Positions 45,221 to 56,262 are shown, numbered from the stretch's first letter. The stretch is DNA of 64,000 nt from Aliivibrio sp. S4MY1 (GCF_028765545.1 NZ_JARACP010000004.1:124001-188000), one strand, 5' to 3'. Program-made: numbers and translations. Notes: generated from the sequence alone by a model not told the origin.

Positions 45221-46222
45221 TTAACGCTTAGCAGCCATATCTCGCAGTGCTTGTTTCTCGGCGTTGCTTAGGAAAGCTAAATCCAACCCGTTGACTTGAA
45301 TTTGACGAAGCTGTTCTTGTGTTAAACCTACTTTTGGTGCAGCAACTTCATATTCATAAGGAAGTTCAATCCCCTCAACAGCAGGATCATCCGTATTAAG
45401 ACAAACCTTAACACCATAGTTAAGGAAAGTTTTGATAGGGTGCGATTCAAACGAAGCAACCGTACTGGTTTGAATGTTAGAGGTTAAACAGGATTCAATA
45501 CCAATGTTATTTTTCGCTAAGTATTCCATTAGCTTTGGATCTTCAATTGCTTTTACACCGTGACCGATACGTACTGCACCAAGCTCGTTGATTGCTTGCC
45601 ACATACTCTCTGCACCTGCTGCTTCACCGGCGTGAACCGTTACTCGAAGCCCCGCATCACGAACTTGTTTAAAGTGGTTTATAAAGCGATCGCCTGGTTG
45701 GCCTAATTCATCACCAGCAAGATCGATAGCAACCAATTTATTCTTTTGGGTTAGAAGACCATCAAGTTCTTGCTGACAAGCATCTTGACCAAAAGTACGA
45801 CTCATAATGCCAATTAGGTTTGCTTTTACACCAAAATCTTTACAGCCTGCTTCAACGCCATCCACAACGGCTTCAACAACGCCTGCAATCGGTAAATTGT
45901 GTTTCATTGCCATGTAGTATGGAGAGAAGCGTAATTCAGCGTAATCAATTTGTGCATTCATTGCGTCTTGCACATTTTCGTAAGCTACGCGGCGACATGC
46001 ATCTAAATCACCAAGAACCGCCACACCCCAATCAAGTTTAGATAAGAAGGCAACAAGGCTTGGCTCCGCTTCTACAATTTGTACGTGAGGGCGCAATGCT
46101 TCAAGATCATAAGCTGGTAATTCTAAGCCAAATTTTTGGCCTAAATCTAAGATAGTTTCAATTCGAATGTTACCATCAAGGTGGCGATGTAAATCAGTAA
46201 GAGGGAGTGTTTTAGTTATCAT
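45221..46222 (-). CDS. add: Adenosine deaminase
   Basis: The 333-residue zinc enzyme converts adenosine to inosine in purine salvage. Metal and catalytic residues are visible in DLHRHLDGN, the [12 protein letters not shown] segment (H and E), RIGHGVKA and LNTDDPAV. The length equals E. coli Add. It is separated from the RbmB-like gene by about 260 bases that otherwise hold only its terminator. Confidence 0.95.
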   Translation of the reverse strand: MITKTLPLTDLHRHLDGNIRIETILDLGQKFGLELPAYDLEALRPHVQIVEAEPSLVAFLSKLDWGVAVLGDLDACRRVAYENVQDAMNAQIDYAELRFSPYYMAMKHNLPIAGVVEAVVDGVEAGCKDFGVKANLIGIMSRTFGQDACQQELDGLLTQKNKLVAIDLAGDELGQPGDRFINHFKQVRDAGLRVTVHAGEAAGAESMWQAINELGAVRIGHGVKAIEDPKLMEYLAKNNIGIESCLTSNIQTSTVASFESHPIKTFLNYGVKVCLNTDDPAVEGIELPYEYEVAAPKVGLTQEQLRQIQVNGLDLAFLSNAEKQALRDMAAKR

Positions 46223-46315
46223 TATTAACAGTTCCTACAAAAAAGATGTGAATGCGTATAAATATTAAGACAGAGTATAGAGAGACATTATTATGATGTC
46301 AGTAGCCGATTGGCT

Positions 46316-46344
46316 AAAAGCAGCGCAATTTAAAGGATTGCGCT
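46316..46344 (-). terminator. Weak terminator after ntrC
   Basis: AGCGCAAT (46322-46329) pairs with ATTGCGCT (46337-46344); on the minus strand a short GCTTTT tail follows. It is the only stem between ntrC and add. Confidence 0.45.
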
Positions 46345-46386
46345 TTGATGTTAACTTATTCTGTTGAGGTTGTTCTTTAAAATATA

Positions 46387-47790
46387 TTATTCAATCTCTT
46401 TTAATTTTCGAGTTAAGGTGTTTCTTCCCCAACCAAGCAATTTTGCTGCTTCTTGTTTATGCCCATGAGTATGATTAAGGGCCTTTTCTAATAATATGCG
46501 TTCAACATTTGGGATAACTTTATTTAGGATATCCATTTCACCTTGTTGTAATTGTTTCTCAACCCAGTCACTTAATTGCGCTTGCCAATCCTCATTGATA
46601 CTTTGTATCGGTGAACTTGACGTCGCAAATAATTCTTGTGGTAGATCGGCTGAAAGCACTTCTTGGCTGCTTGCCATTACCGTTAACCAGCGACAGGTGT
46701 TCTCAAGTTGTCTGACATTACCTGGCCAATCACATTGACTGAGGGCTTTGCTGGCTTCGTTACTTAGAGTTTTACATTCTATACCAAGCTCTTTGGAAGC
46801 TAGGTGCAAGAAATGCTCAGCAAGTTTAGCAATGTCTTCTCGACGCTCCCTTAATGCAGGAATATGCACTCGAATAACGTTGAGCCGATGAAACAGATCT
46901 TCACGGAAGCCTCCATCGGCAACTAGTTTCTCTAAATTTTGATGCGTTGCTGCAATAATTCGAACATCTACTTGTACCGGTGAGTGTCCACCTACACGAT
47001 AGAATTGCCCATCAGCAAGCACTCGAAGTAGGCGAGTTTGAATATCTAATGGCATATCCCCAATTTCATCAAGAAATAAGGTGCCCCCATTAGCTTGCTC
47101 AAATCGTCCCTTTCGAACCGCATTGGCTCCAGTAAAGGCGCCTTTCTCGTGCCCAAAGAGTTCGGATTCAATTAAATCTTTTGGGATTGCAGCCATATTA
47201 AGGGCGATAAACTCACTATTTGCTCTTGGGCTGTGACGATGAAGAGCATGTGCAACCAGTTCTTTACCTGTGCCTGATTCTCCGTTGATTAGCACAGAGA
47301 TAGAGGACCGAGATAAGCGACCAATGGCACGAAAAACTTCTTGCATTGCAGGTGCTTCACCAATGATTTCAGGAACATGGTGGGCTTTATTTGGTTTGTT
47401 CCCATTTTGTTTCTTCTGCTCTTGGCTGTGAGCGAGTGCACGCTCAACAAGTGTTAGGGCTTCGTCAATATCAAAGGGCTTTGGTAAATACTCAAATGCC
47501 CCTTTTTGATAGGCACTAACAGCGGCGTCTAGATCTGAATGCGCGGTCATTATAATGACAGGCAGTTCAGGGTAATTTTCTTGAACGTGGTTAAGTAAAG
47601 ATAGACCATCCATTCCTGGCATACGAATATCCGATATGATCACATCTGGCACATTACGCTCTAGGGCTTGAATGACACTTTCAGCATCACCAAAACTTTC
47701 ACACATCATGTTTGTACTGGTTAAGGTTTTCTCTAATACCCAGCGAATCGAGCTGTCATCATCGACAACCCAAATATATCCTTTGCTCAT
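46387..47790 (-). CDS. glnG: Nitrogen regulation response regulator NtrC
   Basis: The 467-residue sigma-54 activator has a receiver domain (phospho-acceptor D in [13 protein letters not shown] near residue 54), an AAA+ domain with Walker A GESGTGKE, the sigma-54-contacting [13 protein letters not shown] loop, and a C-terminal Fis-type helix-turn-helix ([19 protein letters not shown]). It activates nitrogen-assimilation genes such as glnA when phosphorylated by NtrB. It follows ntrB after about 42 bases. NtrC is also reported to repress vps expression in V. cholerae. Confidence 0.97.
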   Translation of the reverse strand: MSKGYIWVVDDDSSIRWVLEKTLTSTNMMCESFGDAESVIQALERNVPDVIISDIRMPGMDGLSLLNHVQENYPELPVIIMTAHSDLDAAVSAYQKGAFEYLPKPFDIDEALTLVERALAHSQEQKKQNGNKPNKAHHVPEIIGEAPAMQEVFRAIGRLSRSSISVLINGESGTGKELVAHALHRHSPRANSEFIALNMAAIPKDLIESELFGHEKGAFTGANAVRKGRFEQANGGTLFLDEIGDMPLDIQTRLLRVLADGQFYRVGGHSPVQVDVRIIAATHQNLEKLVADGGFREDLFHRLNVIRVHIPALRERREDIAKLAEHFLHLASKELGIECKTLSNEASKALSQCDWPGNVRQLENTCRWLTVMASSQEVLSADLPQELFATSSSPIQSINEDWQAQLSDWVEKQLQQGEMDILNKVIPNVERILLEKALNHTHGHKQEAAKLLGWGRNTLTRKLKEIE

Positions 47791-47832
47791 AAAGTGTTCT
47801 CCGTAGCCACTTAAGTGTGTTATTGGTTATGG

Positions 47833-48888
47833 TTATTTAAGTGGAAGATAAATAGTAAATACGGTCTTTCCAGGCCAACTTGTGACGTCGATTTTTCCGT
47901 TATGTTGGTCGATAAGGTTTTGTGAGATCGAAAGCCCAAGCCCTGTGCCTCCTTCTCGTGCACTGACCATGGGGTAGAATAAGGTATCTTGAATATGGCT
48001 AGGTATGCCTGGTCCATTGTCAGTAATATCAATTTTGACAGCAAGGCGATGGCGCTGACCATAAATATTGGTTTGAAAATCAGTACGAGTGCGTAAAGTG
48101 ATAGTGCCATCGGGTTGGTCTTTGAGTACTTCAGCGGCGTTACTAACAATATTGAGGATGGCCTGTTCTATTTGCTCTGCATCCATATCAAAATCGGGCA
48201 AGCTAGGGTCATAATCTCGAATGATTCGTACCTGATAACTGGAGTTAAGCTCAATCAGTTGGCGGACTTTTTCAATGACAGCGTGTAGGTTTTCTGGTTT
48301 TTTGTGTCCTAATTTTTGAGGTCCCAATAGGCGATCAACTAAGTTTCGCAGTCGGTCTGCTTGCTCAATAATGATTTGAGTGTACTCATGTAATTCAGGT
48401 TTTGGCAGCATTCGTTCGAGCAGTTGTGCTGCGCCACGCAATCCCCCTAATGGGTTTTTAATTTCATGAGCCAAACTACGAACCAAGACTTTAGCGGCTT
48501 GTTGTTGAGCGTGTTGATTAATCTCTTGAGATAAACGACGTTGCTGCTCGATTTGGCGGATCTCAACTAATAGGTAAAGCGATTTTTCGATCTCAATGGG
48601 GCTTGATGTGATCTCAATATAAAGTGAGCGGTCATCAATCATGATTTGAACATCACTATCCGTCACGCTCTGGCCTGTTGTTAGCGGTTGCATTAAGGTG
48701 GAAAGATCAAATTTAGAGTGGTGAAATAGCTCATCAAAACGATGTTGAGCCATTCGCTGCGCACTTTGAGAAAAGAGTTGCTCTGCTGCTGGATTGGCAT
48801 AATGAATAGTACGGTGATCATCCAGCAATAAAATCGCCGTTACTTGATGCTCAAGCAGCTGTGTTGAAAAATCCATCATTAACATCAT
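47833..48888 (-). CDS. glnL: Nitrogen regulation sensor kinase NtrB
   Basis: The cytoplasmic histidine kinase of about 351 residues has a PAS domain (residues about 8-110, ILLLDDHRTIHYANPAAEQL), the phospho-acceptor histidine in SLAHEIKNPLGG, and ATPase motifs (NIVSNAAEVL, DNGPGIP, GGTGLGLSIS). The reading frame is open to 48936, but AAGGA lies just before the ATG pair at 48888/48885 and the family N-terminus fits there. It phosphorylates or dephosphorylates NtrC according to PII. Confidence 0.93.
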   Translation of the reverse strand: MMLMMDFSTQLLEHQVTAILLLDDHRTIHYANPAAEQLFSQSAQRMAQHRFDELFHHSKFDLSTLMQPLTTGQSVTDSDVQIMIDDRSLYIEITSSPIEIEKSLYLLVEIRQIEQQRRLSQEINQHAQQQAAKVLVRSLAHEIKNPLGGLRGAAQLLERMLPKPELHEYTQIIIEQADRLRNLVDRLLGPQKLGHKKPENLHAVIEKVRQLIELNSSYQVRIIRDYDPSLPDFDMDAEQIEQAILNIVSNAAEVLKDQPDGTITLRTRTDFQTNIYGQRHRLAVKIDITDNGPGIPSHIQDTLFYPMVSAREGGTGLGLSISQNLIDQHNGKIDVTSWPGKTVFTIYLPLK

Positions 48889-48913
48889 CGTCCTTGTATC
48901 GCAAAACCCATCT

Positions 48914-48930
48914 TGCACCATTGTAGTGCA
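48914..48930 (-). promoter_or_regulatory. NtrC-binding site upstream of ntrB
   Basis: TGCAC (48914-48918) and GTGCA (48926-48930) are seven bases apart, matching the NtrC consensus TGCAC-N7-GTGCA. It lies 25-42 bases before the ntrB start, consistent with autoregulation at glnLp in E. coli. Confidence 0.7.
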
Positions 48931-48969
48931 TTGCACCTTGCTTGTCAGACAGGAACTGAAGCTGTTCCT

Positions 48970-49497
48970 TTAGTTTGTTGATGGGCGATGCAAAAAAACA
49001 GTAATAATAGGTGATGATGCAATTCTCTTGCCGTCTTTCAGAGCAATAACGGTAATGAGGTGAGTTCCTCTATTTATGTTTTTTAGTTTCCACTCTGTGG
49101 ATGTTTGTGGTGGACCATAAGGCGCACCATCGAGCAGTAACTGTAATTTTTCATTAATACTGAGCTTACGTGTGAGTTCAGTTAATACGGTGATATGACC
49201 TCGAGAACTGCGGATTGTTTCTTCTTGTTGTAAGTTAGTCACTGAGATAGCGAGTGGCTTGAGTTTCTTTTTCATTGGCTTGGTTGTGGGTGCTGTTTTT
49301 TTCGAATGTTCAGGCACTGCAGGAGAGGTTTCAACGCTAGTTGTGGGTGATAAAGAGATCGTTGTTACAGGCCCCTTACTAAGAGGTGCGCTATCACTAA
49401 AATGGCGAACGCCCTTGCTGTCTTCCCAAGTGTAAACCGTATTAGCGAAAACGGATGTGGAAAGTAAGCTAAAAAGGATGAAAAAAATATAACGCAT
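48970..49497 (-). CDS. DUF4124 periplasmic protein
   Basis: The 175-residue protein has a signal peptide (MRYIFFILFSLLSTSVFA), an N-terminal DUF4124 motif (YTWEDSKGVRHFSDSAP), a Pro/Thr/Lys-rich linker (about 60-85) and a C-terminal Ig-like part (LLLDGAPYGPPQTSTEW, THLITVIALKDGKRI). No function is known. It lies between glnA and ntrB, as in other vibrios. Confidence 0.82.
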   Translation of the reverse strand: MRYIFFILFSLLSTSVFANTVYTWEDSKGVRHFSDSAPLSKGPVTTISLSPTTSVETSPAVPEHSKKTAPTTKPMKKKLKPLAISVTNLQQEETIRSSRGHITVLTELTRKLSINEKLQLLLDGAPYGPPQTSTEWKLKNINRGTHLITVIALKDGKRIASSPIITVFLHRPSTN

Positions 49498-49596
49498 AAT
49501 GTCACCATGATATTGATGTCATAACGATACTGCAGAAATGAAATCTGGGTAAGTGTGAGCCTATTAGAATTACTGTTAAAAGAGAAATTGCCAACA

Positions 49597-49625
49597 TAAA
49601 AAAGGCTCGCTTGTGAAGCGAGCCT
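49597..49625 (-). terminator. Terminator of glnA
   Basis: AGGCTCGCTT (49603-49612) and AAGCGAGCCT (49616-49625) form a perfect 10-bp stem with a 3-base loop; on the minus strand a run of six T follows. Confidence 0.92.
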
Positions 49626-49662
49626 AAAAATAGCAACTTGATTTCAAACTGTTGCGTCAGAA

Positions 49663-51072
49663 TTAAACTGAGTAATACATTTCAAACTCAAGTGGGTGAA
49701 CCGCTGTGTTGATTGCTTCAACATCTTGAGACTTAAGTTTGATGTAAGAATCAATGAAGTCATTAGAGAATACGCCGCCAGCTGTTAAGAATTCACGATC
49801 TGAATCTAGAGCTTGTAATGCGATATCTAGAGATTCTGCAACTTTTGGAATTTCTGCCGCCTCTTCTGCTGGAAGGTCGTACAGATCTTTATCCATTGCT
49901 TCGCCTGGATTGATCTTGTTCTTAATGCCGTCAAGACCTGCCATCAGCATTGCAGAGTAACTTAAGTATGGGTTAGCTGCTGGGTCACCAAAACGAACTT
50001 CGATACGACGTGCTTTCGGGCTTGGTACCACAGGGATACGAATAGAAGCAGAACGGTTACGTGCAGAGTATGCAAGCATAACAGGTGCTTCAAAACCAGG
50101 GACAAGACGCTTGTATGAGTTAGTCGTTGGGTTAGCAAATGCGTTGATAGCACGAGCGTGTTTAATGATACCGCCAATGAAGAAGATAGCCATTTCAGAT
50201 AGGCCACCGTACTTATCGCCAGCAAATAAGTTTTGCCCATCTTTGTTCAATGACATATGAACGTGCATACCTGAACCGTTGTCACCAACAAGAGGTTTTG
50301 GCATGAAAGTCGCTGTTTTACCGTAAGCGTGAGCTACGTTATGAACAACATACTTATAGATTTGAGTTTCATCTGCTTTGTTTGTTAGCGTGTTGAAGCG
50401 TGTTGCGATCTCATTTTGACCCGCAGTTGCTACTTCATGGTGGTGTGCTTCAACAACAAGACCCATTTCTTCCATGATTAAACACATAGCAGAACGGATA
50501 TCTTGAGATGAATCAACAGGAGCTACTGGGAAGTAACCGCCTTTAACGCCAGGGCGGTGACCTTTGTTGCCGCCTTCGTATTCTGTACCTGAGTTCCATG
50601 CTGCTTCAATATCATCAATCTTAAAGAAAGAGCCAGACATATCAGTGTTAAAGCGAACATCATCAAATAAGAAGAATTCTGGTTCGGGACCAACTAAAAC
50701 GGTATCAGCAAGACCCGTTGAGCGTAGGTAGTCTTCAGAGCGTTTTGCGATAGAGCGAGGATCACGATCGTAACCTTGCATTGTTGTTGGTTCAAGAATG
50801 TCACAACGAACATTTAATGTTGGGTCTGCAGTGAACGGGTCAAGAACCGCACTTGCTGCATCTGGCATCATTACCATGTCAGATTCGTTAATGCCTTTCC
50901 AGCCTGCAACTGAAGAACCATCAAACATTTTACCTTCTTCAAAGAAGTCGGCGTCAACTTGATGAGAAGGAATTGAGATATGTTGCTCTTTACCTTTTGT
51001 ATCGGTAAAGCGTAAATCAATAAATTTTACTTCGTTCTCTTGAATTAGAGCTAATACGTTTTCTACTGACAT
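49663..51072 (-). CDS. glnA: Glutamine synthetase, type I
   Basis: The 469-residue enzyme makes glutamine from glutamate, ammonia and ATP. Visible are the DGSSVAGW latch region, [10 protein letters not shown], the metal site [26 protein letters not shown], and [10 protein letters not shown]. The adenylylation-loop tyrosine is in KDLYDLP, so it is the GlnE-regulated beta type. GGAGG sits about eight bases before the ATG. Sigma-54 and NtrC sites lie upstream. Confidence 0.98.
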   Translation of the reverse strand: MSVENVLALIQENEVKFIDLRFTDTKGKEQHISIPSHQVDADFFEEGKMFDGSSVAGWKGINESDMVMMPDAASAVLDPFTADPTLNVRCDILEPTTMQGYDRDPRSIAKRSEDYLRSTGLADTVLVGPEPEFFLFDDVRFNTDMSGSFFKIDDIEAAWNSGTEYEGGNKGHRPGVKGGYFPVAPVDSSQDIRSAMCLIMEEMGLVVEAHHHEVATAGQNEIATRFNTLTNKADETQIYKYVVHNVAHAYGKTATFMPKPLVGDNGSGMHVHMSLNKDGQNLFAGDKYGGLSEMAIFFIGGIIKHARAINAFANPTTNSYKRLVPGFEAPVMLAYSARNRSASIRIPVVPSPKARRIEVRFGDPAANPYLSYSAMLMAGLDGIKNKINPGEAMDKDLYDLPAEEAAEIPKVAESLDIALQALDSDREFLTAGGVFSNDFIDSYIKLKSQDVEAINTAVHPLEFEMYYSV

Positions 51073-51134
51073 GTAGGATAACCTCCAGTGTTATAATATA
51101 AATATCGGCCAGCTAAGCTGTTATTTGCTATATA

Positions 51135-51150
51135 GCTAGAACTGTGCCAA
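51135..51150 (-). promoter_or_regulatory. Sigma-54 promoter of glnA
   Basis: On the minus strand TTGGCACAGTTCTAGC matches the -24/-12 consensus: GG and GC are exactly ten bases apart, as sigma-54 requires. The start would be near 51123, about 50 bases before the glnA ATG. Confidence 0.88.
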
Positions 51151-51232
51151 AAGTAATAATCCTTTATTATTAATGACTTGCGTTTTTTATTTACTAAAAA
51201 CCATTTTTAACTGCACTAATTTGATCCCTGAT

Positions 51233-51249
51233 TGCACCATTATTGTGCG
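51233..51249 (-). promoter_or_regulatory. NtrC-binding site upstream of glnA
   Basis: TGCAC (51233-51237) and GTGCG (51245-51249) are seven bases apart, one mismatch from the NtrC consensus, about 115 bases upstream of the sigma-54 start, a normal enhancer distance. The rest of the glnA-typA gap (51250-51587) is AT-rich and shows no other clear feature. Confidence 0.7.
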
Positions 51250-51629
51250 TTGCAATAGGAAGGAGCAGATAAAAATAAATTGTCATTAATTACTTCTATC
51301 CGCTATTCAGCAGTGAAATGGAAAATTTGTCAATCTAATTCCAACATAAAATTAAATTACCAATAACAATTGCCTTGTTAAGTTATTGATAATTAAACTC
51401 TTTAGTTTTTTGGTAAAGATAATAAAGTCATTAGGTTGGTTGCTTAAATCTCGTCGGAATTGGTCGTTTTTACAGCGTTTTTTGGGGCTGTATTAAATTA
51501 ATTTAAAAATAATTGTGTCTTTAATCACATATTTCGTGGGTTTTGCGCTAAAATCTGTTAAATTATTGACCGTTTTTAAACCAAGTAGTGCCAATGGTGG
51601 CTCTACATGCTCTGAGTGAATTTGAATCC

Positions 51630-53465
51630 ATGTCTACTCCACAGATTGATAAACTAAGAAATATCGCAATTATTGCGCACGTTGACCACGGTAAAACAAC
51701 CTTGGTTGATAAGCTATTACAACAATCAGGCACACTAGAATCATCTCGTGGTGAGACTGAAGAACGCGTAATGGACTCGAACGACATCGAGAAAGAGCGT
51801 GGTATTACGATCCTTGCTAAAAATACAGCAATTAACTGGAACGATTACCGCATCAACATCGTAGATACTCCTGGACACGCCGATTTCGGTGGTGAAGTTG
51901 AGCGTATCATGTCTATGGTTGATTCTGTTCTTCTTATCGTAGATGCTGTTGACGGCCCAATGCCTCAAACGCGTTTCGTTACACAAAAAGCATTCTCACA
52001 CGGCCTTAAGCCAATCGTTGTAATCAACAAGATTGACCGTCCTGGTGCTCGTCCTGATTGGGTTATGGATCAAATCTTTGACCTATTCGACAACTTAGGC
52101 GCAACTGATGAGCAACTAGACTTCACTACTGTTTACGCTTCAGCACTTAACGGCTGGGCAACAATGGAAGAAGGCGAGACTGGCGAAAACATGGAACCAT
52201 TGTTCCAAGCAGTAGTTGATAACGTAGAAGCACCAAACGTAGATATCGAAGGTTCTCTACAAATGCAAGTTTCTCAACTAGATTACAACTCTTATGTTGG
52301 TGTTATCGGTGTTTGTCGTGTTACTCGTGGTTCTGTAAAAGCAAACCAACAAGTAACTATCGTAGGCGCTGATGGTTCTAAACGTAACGGTAAAGTAGGT
52401 ACTGTTCTTGGTTACCTAGGTCTTGACCGTCACGAAGTTGAAGTTGCAAATGCTGGTGACATCATTGCAATCACAGGTCTTGGTGAGCTGAAAATTTCAG
52501 ACACAATCTGTGACGTAAACAACGTTGAAGCGATGAAGCCACTGTCTGTTGATGAACCAACAGTAACAATGACTTTCCAAGTAAACAACTCACCTTTCGC
52601 TGGTAAAGAAGGTAAGTTCGTTACTTCACGTAACATCCTTGAGCGTCTAGAAAAAGAACTAGTTCACAACGTAGCATTACGTGTTGAGCAAGCGTCAGAT
52701 CCAGATAAATTCCGCGTATCAGGCCGTGGTGAACTTCACCTATCTATCCTGATCGAAAACATGCGTCGTGAAGGTTTCGAGCTAGCAGTATCTCGTCCAG
52801 AAGTTATCATCAAACATGATGAAAACGGTGTTCTAACAGAACCGTTTGAAACAGTAACTATTGATGTTATGGAAGAGCACCAAGGTGCAATCATGGAAAA
52901 CATCGGTATCCGTAAGGGTGAGCTAACAGATATGGCTCCTGATGGTAAAGGCCGTATTCGTATGGACTTCATGATGCCTTCTCGTGGTCTTATCGGTTTC
53001 CAAACTGAATTCCTAACAATGACGTCTGGTTCTGGTCTAATTTACCACTCGTTTGATCACTACGGTCCACACAAAGGTGGCGAAATTGGTCAACGTGCTA
53101 ACGGCGTATTAATCTCGAACGGTATGGGTAAAGCAGTAACTTACTCTCTATTCAACCTTCAAGATCGTGGCCGTTTATTTGCAGAGCACGGTGATGAAGT
53201 ATATGAAGGTCAAATCATCGGTATTCATAACCGTGCTAACGACCTGACTATCAACTGTCTACGTGGTAAGCAACTGACTAACGTACGTGCATCTGGTACT
53301 GATGAAGCTCAAACGCTTTCTCCTGCTATCAAATACACACTTGAGCAAGCTCTAGAATTCATCGATGATGACGAGCTAGTAGAAGTAACACCAGTAAGCA
53401 TCCGTATCCGTAAGCGTCATCTTACAGAGAACGATCGTAAACGTGCTGGTCGTGCACCTAAGTAA
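51630..53465 (+). CDS. typA: Ribosome-associated GTPase TypA/BipA
   Basis: The 611-residue translational GTPase has G1 [11 protein letters not shown]2-region ERGITI, G3 DTPGHADF and G4 NKIDRP in the first 130 residues, then EF-G-like domains II, III and V and the BipA-specific C-terminal domain ([38 protein letters not shown]). It helps ribosome assembly and stress adaptation. An ATG at 51588 adds 14 unusual residues; the ATG at 51630 fits the family. Confidence 0.96.
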   Translation: MSTPQIDKLRNIAIIAHVDHGKTTLVDKLLQQSGTLESSRGETEERVMDSNDIEKERGITILAKNTAINWNDYRINIVDTPGHADFGGEVERIMSMVDSVLLIVDAVDGPMPQTRFVTQKAFSHGLKPIVVINKIDRPGARPDWVMDQIFDLFDNLGATDEQLDFTTVYASALNGWATMEEGETGENMEPLFQAVVDNVEAPNVDIEGSLQMQVSQLDYNSYVGVIGVCRVTRGSVKANQQVTIVGADGSKRNGKVGTVLGYLGLDRHEVEVANAGDIIAITGLGELKISDTICDVNNVEAMKPLSVDEPTVTMTFQVNNSPFAGKEGKFVTSRNILERLEKELVHNVALRVEQASDPDKFRVSGRGELHLSILIENMRREGFELAVSRPEVIIKHDENGVLTEPFETVTIDVMEEHQGAIMENIGIRKGELTDMAPDGKGRIRMDFMMPSRGLIGFQTEFLTMTSGSGLIYHSFDHYGPHKGGEIGQRANGVLISNGMGKAVTYSLFNLQDRGRLFAEHGDEVYEGQIIGIHNRANDLTINCLRGKQLTNVRASGTDEAQTLSPAIKYTLEQALEFIDDDELVEVTPVSIRIRKRHLTENDRKRAGRAPK

Positions 53466-53515
53466 TTATTGATTCGGATTTAGCTTTAGTTAAATCACAA
53501 ATCGAATAAAATTTA

Positions 53516-53553
53516 AAATCCCTTTGCAGTTGACTGCAAGGGGATTTTTTTTA
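53516..53553 (+). terminator. Terminator of typA
   Basis: AAATCCCTTTGCAG (53516-53529) pairs with CTGCAAGGGGATTT (53534-53547), one G-U pair, then eight T. Confidence 0.92.
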
Positions 53554-53596
53554 TCTGTTATGATGTATAGAGATTGATATTTTAAAGAGTAAATCG

Positions 53597-54529
53597 ATGG
53601 AAGAAAAAATCAAACATAAGCTAAGGATTAGCTGGTCATATCTACTTTTCTTAAAGCAACGAATTATTCATGACAGACTAACCGTCAGTGCAGGCTATAT
53701 GGCCTACATTACGTTATTGTCTTTGGTGCCGTTAATTACCGTTTTATTATCTGTATTGTCGCAATTTCCAGTATTCTCTGGCGCAGGTGACACAATACAG
53801 GCATTCGTGATTCAGAATTTTGTACCGGCAGCCAGTGATGCAGTTGAAGCCAGTTTAAAGGAGTTTATTTCTAATACTGGGAAGATGACGGCAGTCGGCT
53901 CAGGGTTTTTATTTGTTGCTTCGGTAATGCTGATTTCTGCTATCGATAAAAGTTTGAATTATATTTGGCGAGTAAAGAAAAAGCGTCGTCCAATGTATTC
54001 ATTTTCTTTGTATTGGATGATTTTAACTTTAGGCCCTTTATTGGTTGGGGCAAGTTTAGCAGCAACCTCATATGTGACTTCACTGAAGATCATGGATGAT
54101 GAAATAGTGTCGAGTTTTTACCGGACTTTATTGGGTTGGTTGCCTATCATATTGTCGTTCTCAGCATTTGTTGGTTTGTATTTACTAGTACCAAACAAAA
54201 AAGTTCGAATAACGCATGCGCTTGTTGGGGCTATGTCTGCAGGTTGCTTATTTGAGTTTAGTAAAGTGGGGTTTGCGCAATACATAACACAATTTCCATC
54301 ATACCAAGTGATTTATGGCGCGTTGGCAGCGGTACCAATTTTATTTGTTTGGGTTTATTTATGTTGGATTATTGTCTTAATTGGCGCTGAAATTACAGCA
54401 AGTCTCGGCGAGTTTGAGGGATGGAGAGCTGGTAAGGTAAGCACCAATATATTGGAATCAGACATTAAAGCATTAACAGAACAACAAGGGTTGATAGAAA
54501 GTGATAGCACTGATCCAGAGAGTAAGTGA
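53597..54529 (+). CDS. yihY: YihY/BrkB family inner-membrane protein
   Basis: The 310-residue protein has about six transmembrane segments and family motifs [37 protein letters not shown] and [18 protein letters not shown] (UPF0761). Once misannotated as RNase BN, its real role is not known. Its last 29 bases overlap dtd, indicating translational coupling. Confidence 0.9.
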   Translation: MEEKIKHKLRISWSYLLFLKQRIIHDRLTVSAGYMAYITLLSLVPLITVLLSVLSQFPVFSGAGDTIQAFVIQNFVPAASDAVEASLKEFISNTGKMTAVGSGFLFVASVMLISAIDKSLNYIWRVKKKRRPMYSFSLYWMILTLGPLLVGASLAATSYVTSLKIMDDEIVSSFYRTLLGWLPIILSFSAFVGLYLLVPNKKVRITHALVGAMSAGCLFEFSKVGFAQYITQFPSYQVIYGALAAVPILFVWVYLCWIIVLIGAEITASLGEFEGWRAGKVSTNILESDIKALTEQQGLIESDSTDPESK

Positions 54530-54935
54530 AGCTGCTGTAAAAGTAGATGGCGAAATTACCGGTGAAATTAATCAAGGTCTATTAATTTTATTAGGCGTTG
54601 AAAAAGAAGATGATGAAGCAAAAGCTAAGCGTCTAATGGAAAGAGTATTAACTTACCGAATTTTTGAAGATCAAGACGGTAAGATGAACTTAAATGTGCA
54701 ACAAGTAAATGGTAGCGTATTGGTTGTATCGCAATTTACGCTGCCTGCAGATACAAAGAAGGGCACTCGTCCAGGATTTTCAAAAGGGGCGCATCCTGTG
54801 GATGCAGAGCGCTTATATGACTACTTCTCTGACTTATGTGAAGGGAAGTTACATACTCAGAGAGGGCGTTTTGCTGCGGACATGAAGGTCTCGCTAGTGA
54901 ATGATGGGCCAGTGACGTTCTGGTTGCAGGTTTAA
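54501..54935 (+). CDS. dtd: D-aminoacyl-tRNA deacylase
   Basis: The 144-residue enzyme removes D-amino acids from mischarged tRNA. It begins [18 protein letters not shown] with a GTG start inside yihY, and shows the [17 protein letters not shown] catalytic loop and the [12 protein letters not shown]-terminus with the Gly-cis-Pro-type motif. The order yihY-dtd-yiiD is conserved in gammaproteobacteria. Confidence 0.96.
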   Translation: MIALIQRVSEAAVKVDGEITGEINQGLLILLGVEKEDDEAKAKRLMERVLTYRIFEDQDGKMNLNVQQVNGSVLVVSQFTLPADTKKGTRPGFSKGAHPVDAERLYDYFSDLCEGKLHTQRGRFAADMKVSLVNDGPVTFWLQV

Positions 54936-54993
54936 GGGCAAGGGCGAGGTTCGAGGAGTAACGCTGAGAGTTTATATTCGCTTGCTGTTTTGC

Positions 54994-55126
54994 TCTTCCC
55001 CCTTAGTAAGGGGGAGGTTGGGAGGGGGTCAAGAACTAACAGCGTATAATCAAGGTAGATTCGTATTTAATTCTACCTGTATCGCAATGACCCCTCCCTA
55101 GCCCTCCCCTTATTAAGGGGAGGGAA
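54994..55126. repeat. Large palindromic intergenic element (MITE-like)
   Basis: Two GC-rich arms of about 38 bases (TTCCCCCTTAGTAAGGGGGA... and ...CTCCCCTTATTAAGGGGAGG) are imperfect inverted copies, each itself a hairpin. The centre holds a further inverted repeat AGGTAGA...TTCTACCT. The whole can fold as a cruciform and has no coding capacity. It lies between dtd and yiiD in a gap of 273 bases (54936-55208) with no gene. Confidence 0.7.
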
Positions 55127-55208
55127 CAGTATTGTGACCGCTGCAATCACCACGCTCACCCTGAACCCTTAGCTCTTCCTCGCTCCTAACAACAATAAAA
55201 GGATTTAT

Positions 55209-56108
55209 ATGTTTCGATTGATCACACCAACCACAGACGCGGAATTAAAAGCGTATTACCATTTTCGTTGGCAAGTATTGCGTGAGCCCTGGCGTCAGCC
55301 TGAAGGTTCTGAGCGTGATGCGTATGATGACATGAGCCAACATCGAATGATTTTAGATGGTCGTGATCAACCTGTCGCAGTAGGGCGTTTATATTTAACG
55401 CCTGATAATGATGGCCAAATTCGCTATATGGCCGTTGCAGCACATTGTCGAGGCAAAGGTATAGGCGCATTGATTTTAGTGGCTCTGGAGTCTTATGCGC
55501 GCCAAGAAAACGCTAAACGTCTGGTATGTAATGCTCGTGAAGATGCAATTCCTTTCTATGTGAGAAATGGATTTACTAACCAAGGTGAACTGAGTGATGA
55601 GAGAGGCCCAATTCGTCACCAACAAATGCTTAAACATTTAGATCCTCTGGCTGATGTACTTCGACGTCCAGATTGGTGCGCAGAGCTTCAAAAACGTTGG
55701 GAAAATGAAATTCCAATCAGTGATAAAATGGGCATAAAAATCACCCAATATACAGGTTATCGCTTTGAAGTCAGTGCGATTTTAAATGCGAATCTAAACC
55801 CTCATAATACGATGTTTGCAGGCAGTATTTTTACCATGGGCACCCTGACTGCTTGGGGGATGGTATGGCTACTGTTAAAAGAACGAGGCTTAGATTCCAG
55901 CAGTATTATGTTGGTTGATAGTCATATTCGTTATCGCCAACCGATCACTGAAAACCCAAAGGGCATAACGTCACTCAACTGTTTGCAAGGGGATTTTGAC
56001 CGCTTGAAATCAGGTAAACGAGCCAGAGTGAAAGTGAAAGTTGATTTATGTAATGGGAATCAACCTGCGGCCGAGTTTATTGGGACGTTTATGTTGATGA
56101 GGGACTAG
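55209..56108 (+). CDS. GNAT acetyltransferase / hotdog fusion, YiiD (FabY) family
   Basis: The 299-residue protein joins an N-terminal GNAT domain (about 1-150; MAVAAHCRGKGIGALILVAL acetyl-CoA loop, NAREDAIPFYVRNGF) to a C-terminal YiiD_C hotdog domain (about 160-299; NLNPHNTMFAGSIFTMGTLT). The E. coli counterpart YiiD is linked to initiation of fatty-acid synthesis. AAAGGA precedes the ATG. The neighbourhood dtd-yiiD is conserved. Confidence 0.87.
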   Translation: MFRLITPTTDAELKAYYHFRWQVLREPWRQPEGSERDAYDDMSQHRMILDGRDQPVAVGRLYLTPDNDGQIRYMAVAAHCRGKGIGALILVALESYARQENAKRLVCNAREDAIPFYVRNGFTNQGELSDERGPIRHQQMLKHLDPLADVLRRPDWCAELQKRWENEIPISDKMGIKITQYTGYRFEVSAILNANLNPHNTMFAGSIFTMGTLTAWGMVWLLLKERGLDSSSIMLVDSHIRYRQPITENPKGITSLNCLQGDFDRLKSGKRARVKVKVDLCNGNQPAAEFIGTFMLMRD

Positions 56109-56262
56109 AAACTATACGTGTTACTAACTAGACCGCTTCGCTTCTATAAGAGCAACAGCAAGAGCAGAATTCAGATCGCTACGCTTGCAGAGTTCAGAGG
56201 GACCTCTCTTGCTTTTATAGTTTCTAGTTAGCGAAGCGTATAGTCTCTAGCTTTACTAAGCT
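56106..56262. repeat. Dispersed CTAG-rich repeat, copy before trmH
   Basis: The element starts in the last codons of the YiiD-type gene. It holds ACTAGAAACTATACG at the left, TATAGTTTCTAGTTAGCGAAGCGTATAG at the right as inverted arms, and a nested unit GAGCAGAATTCAGATCGCTACGC like the repeat at 9106-9230. Its 30 bases 56126-56155 (ending GCTTCTATAAGAGCAA) are identical to 57036-57065. Confidence 0.7.
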
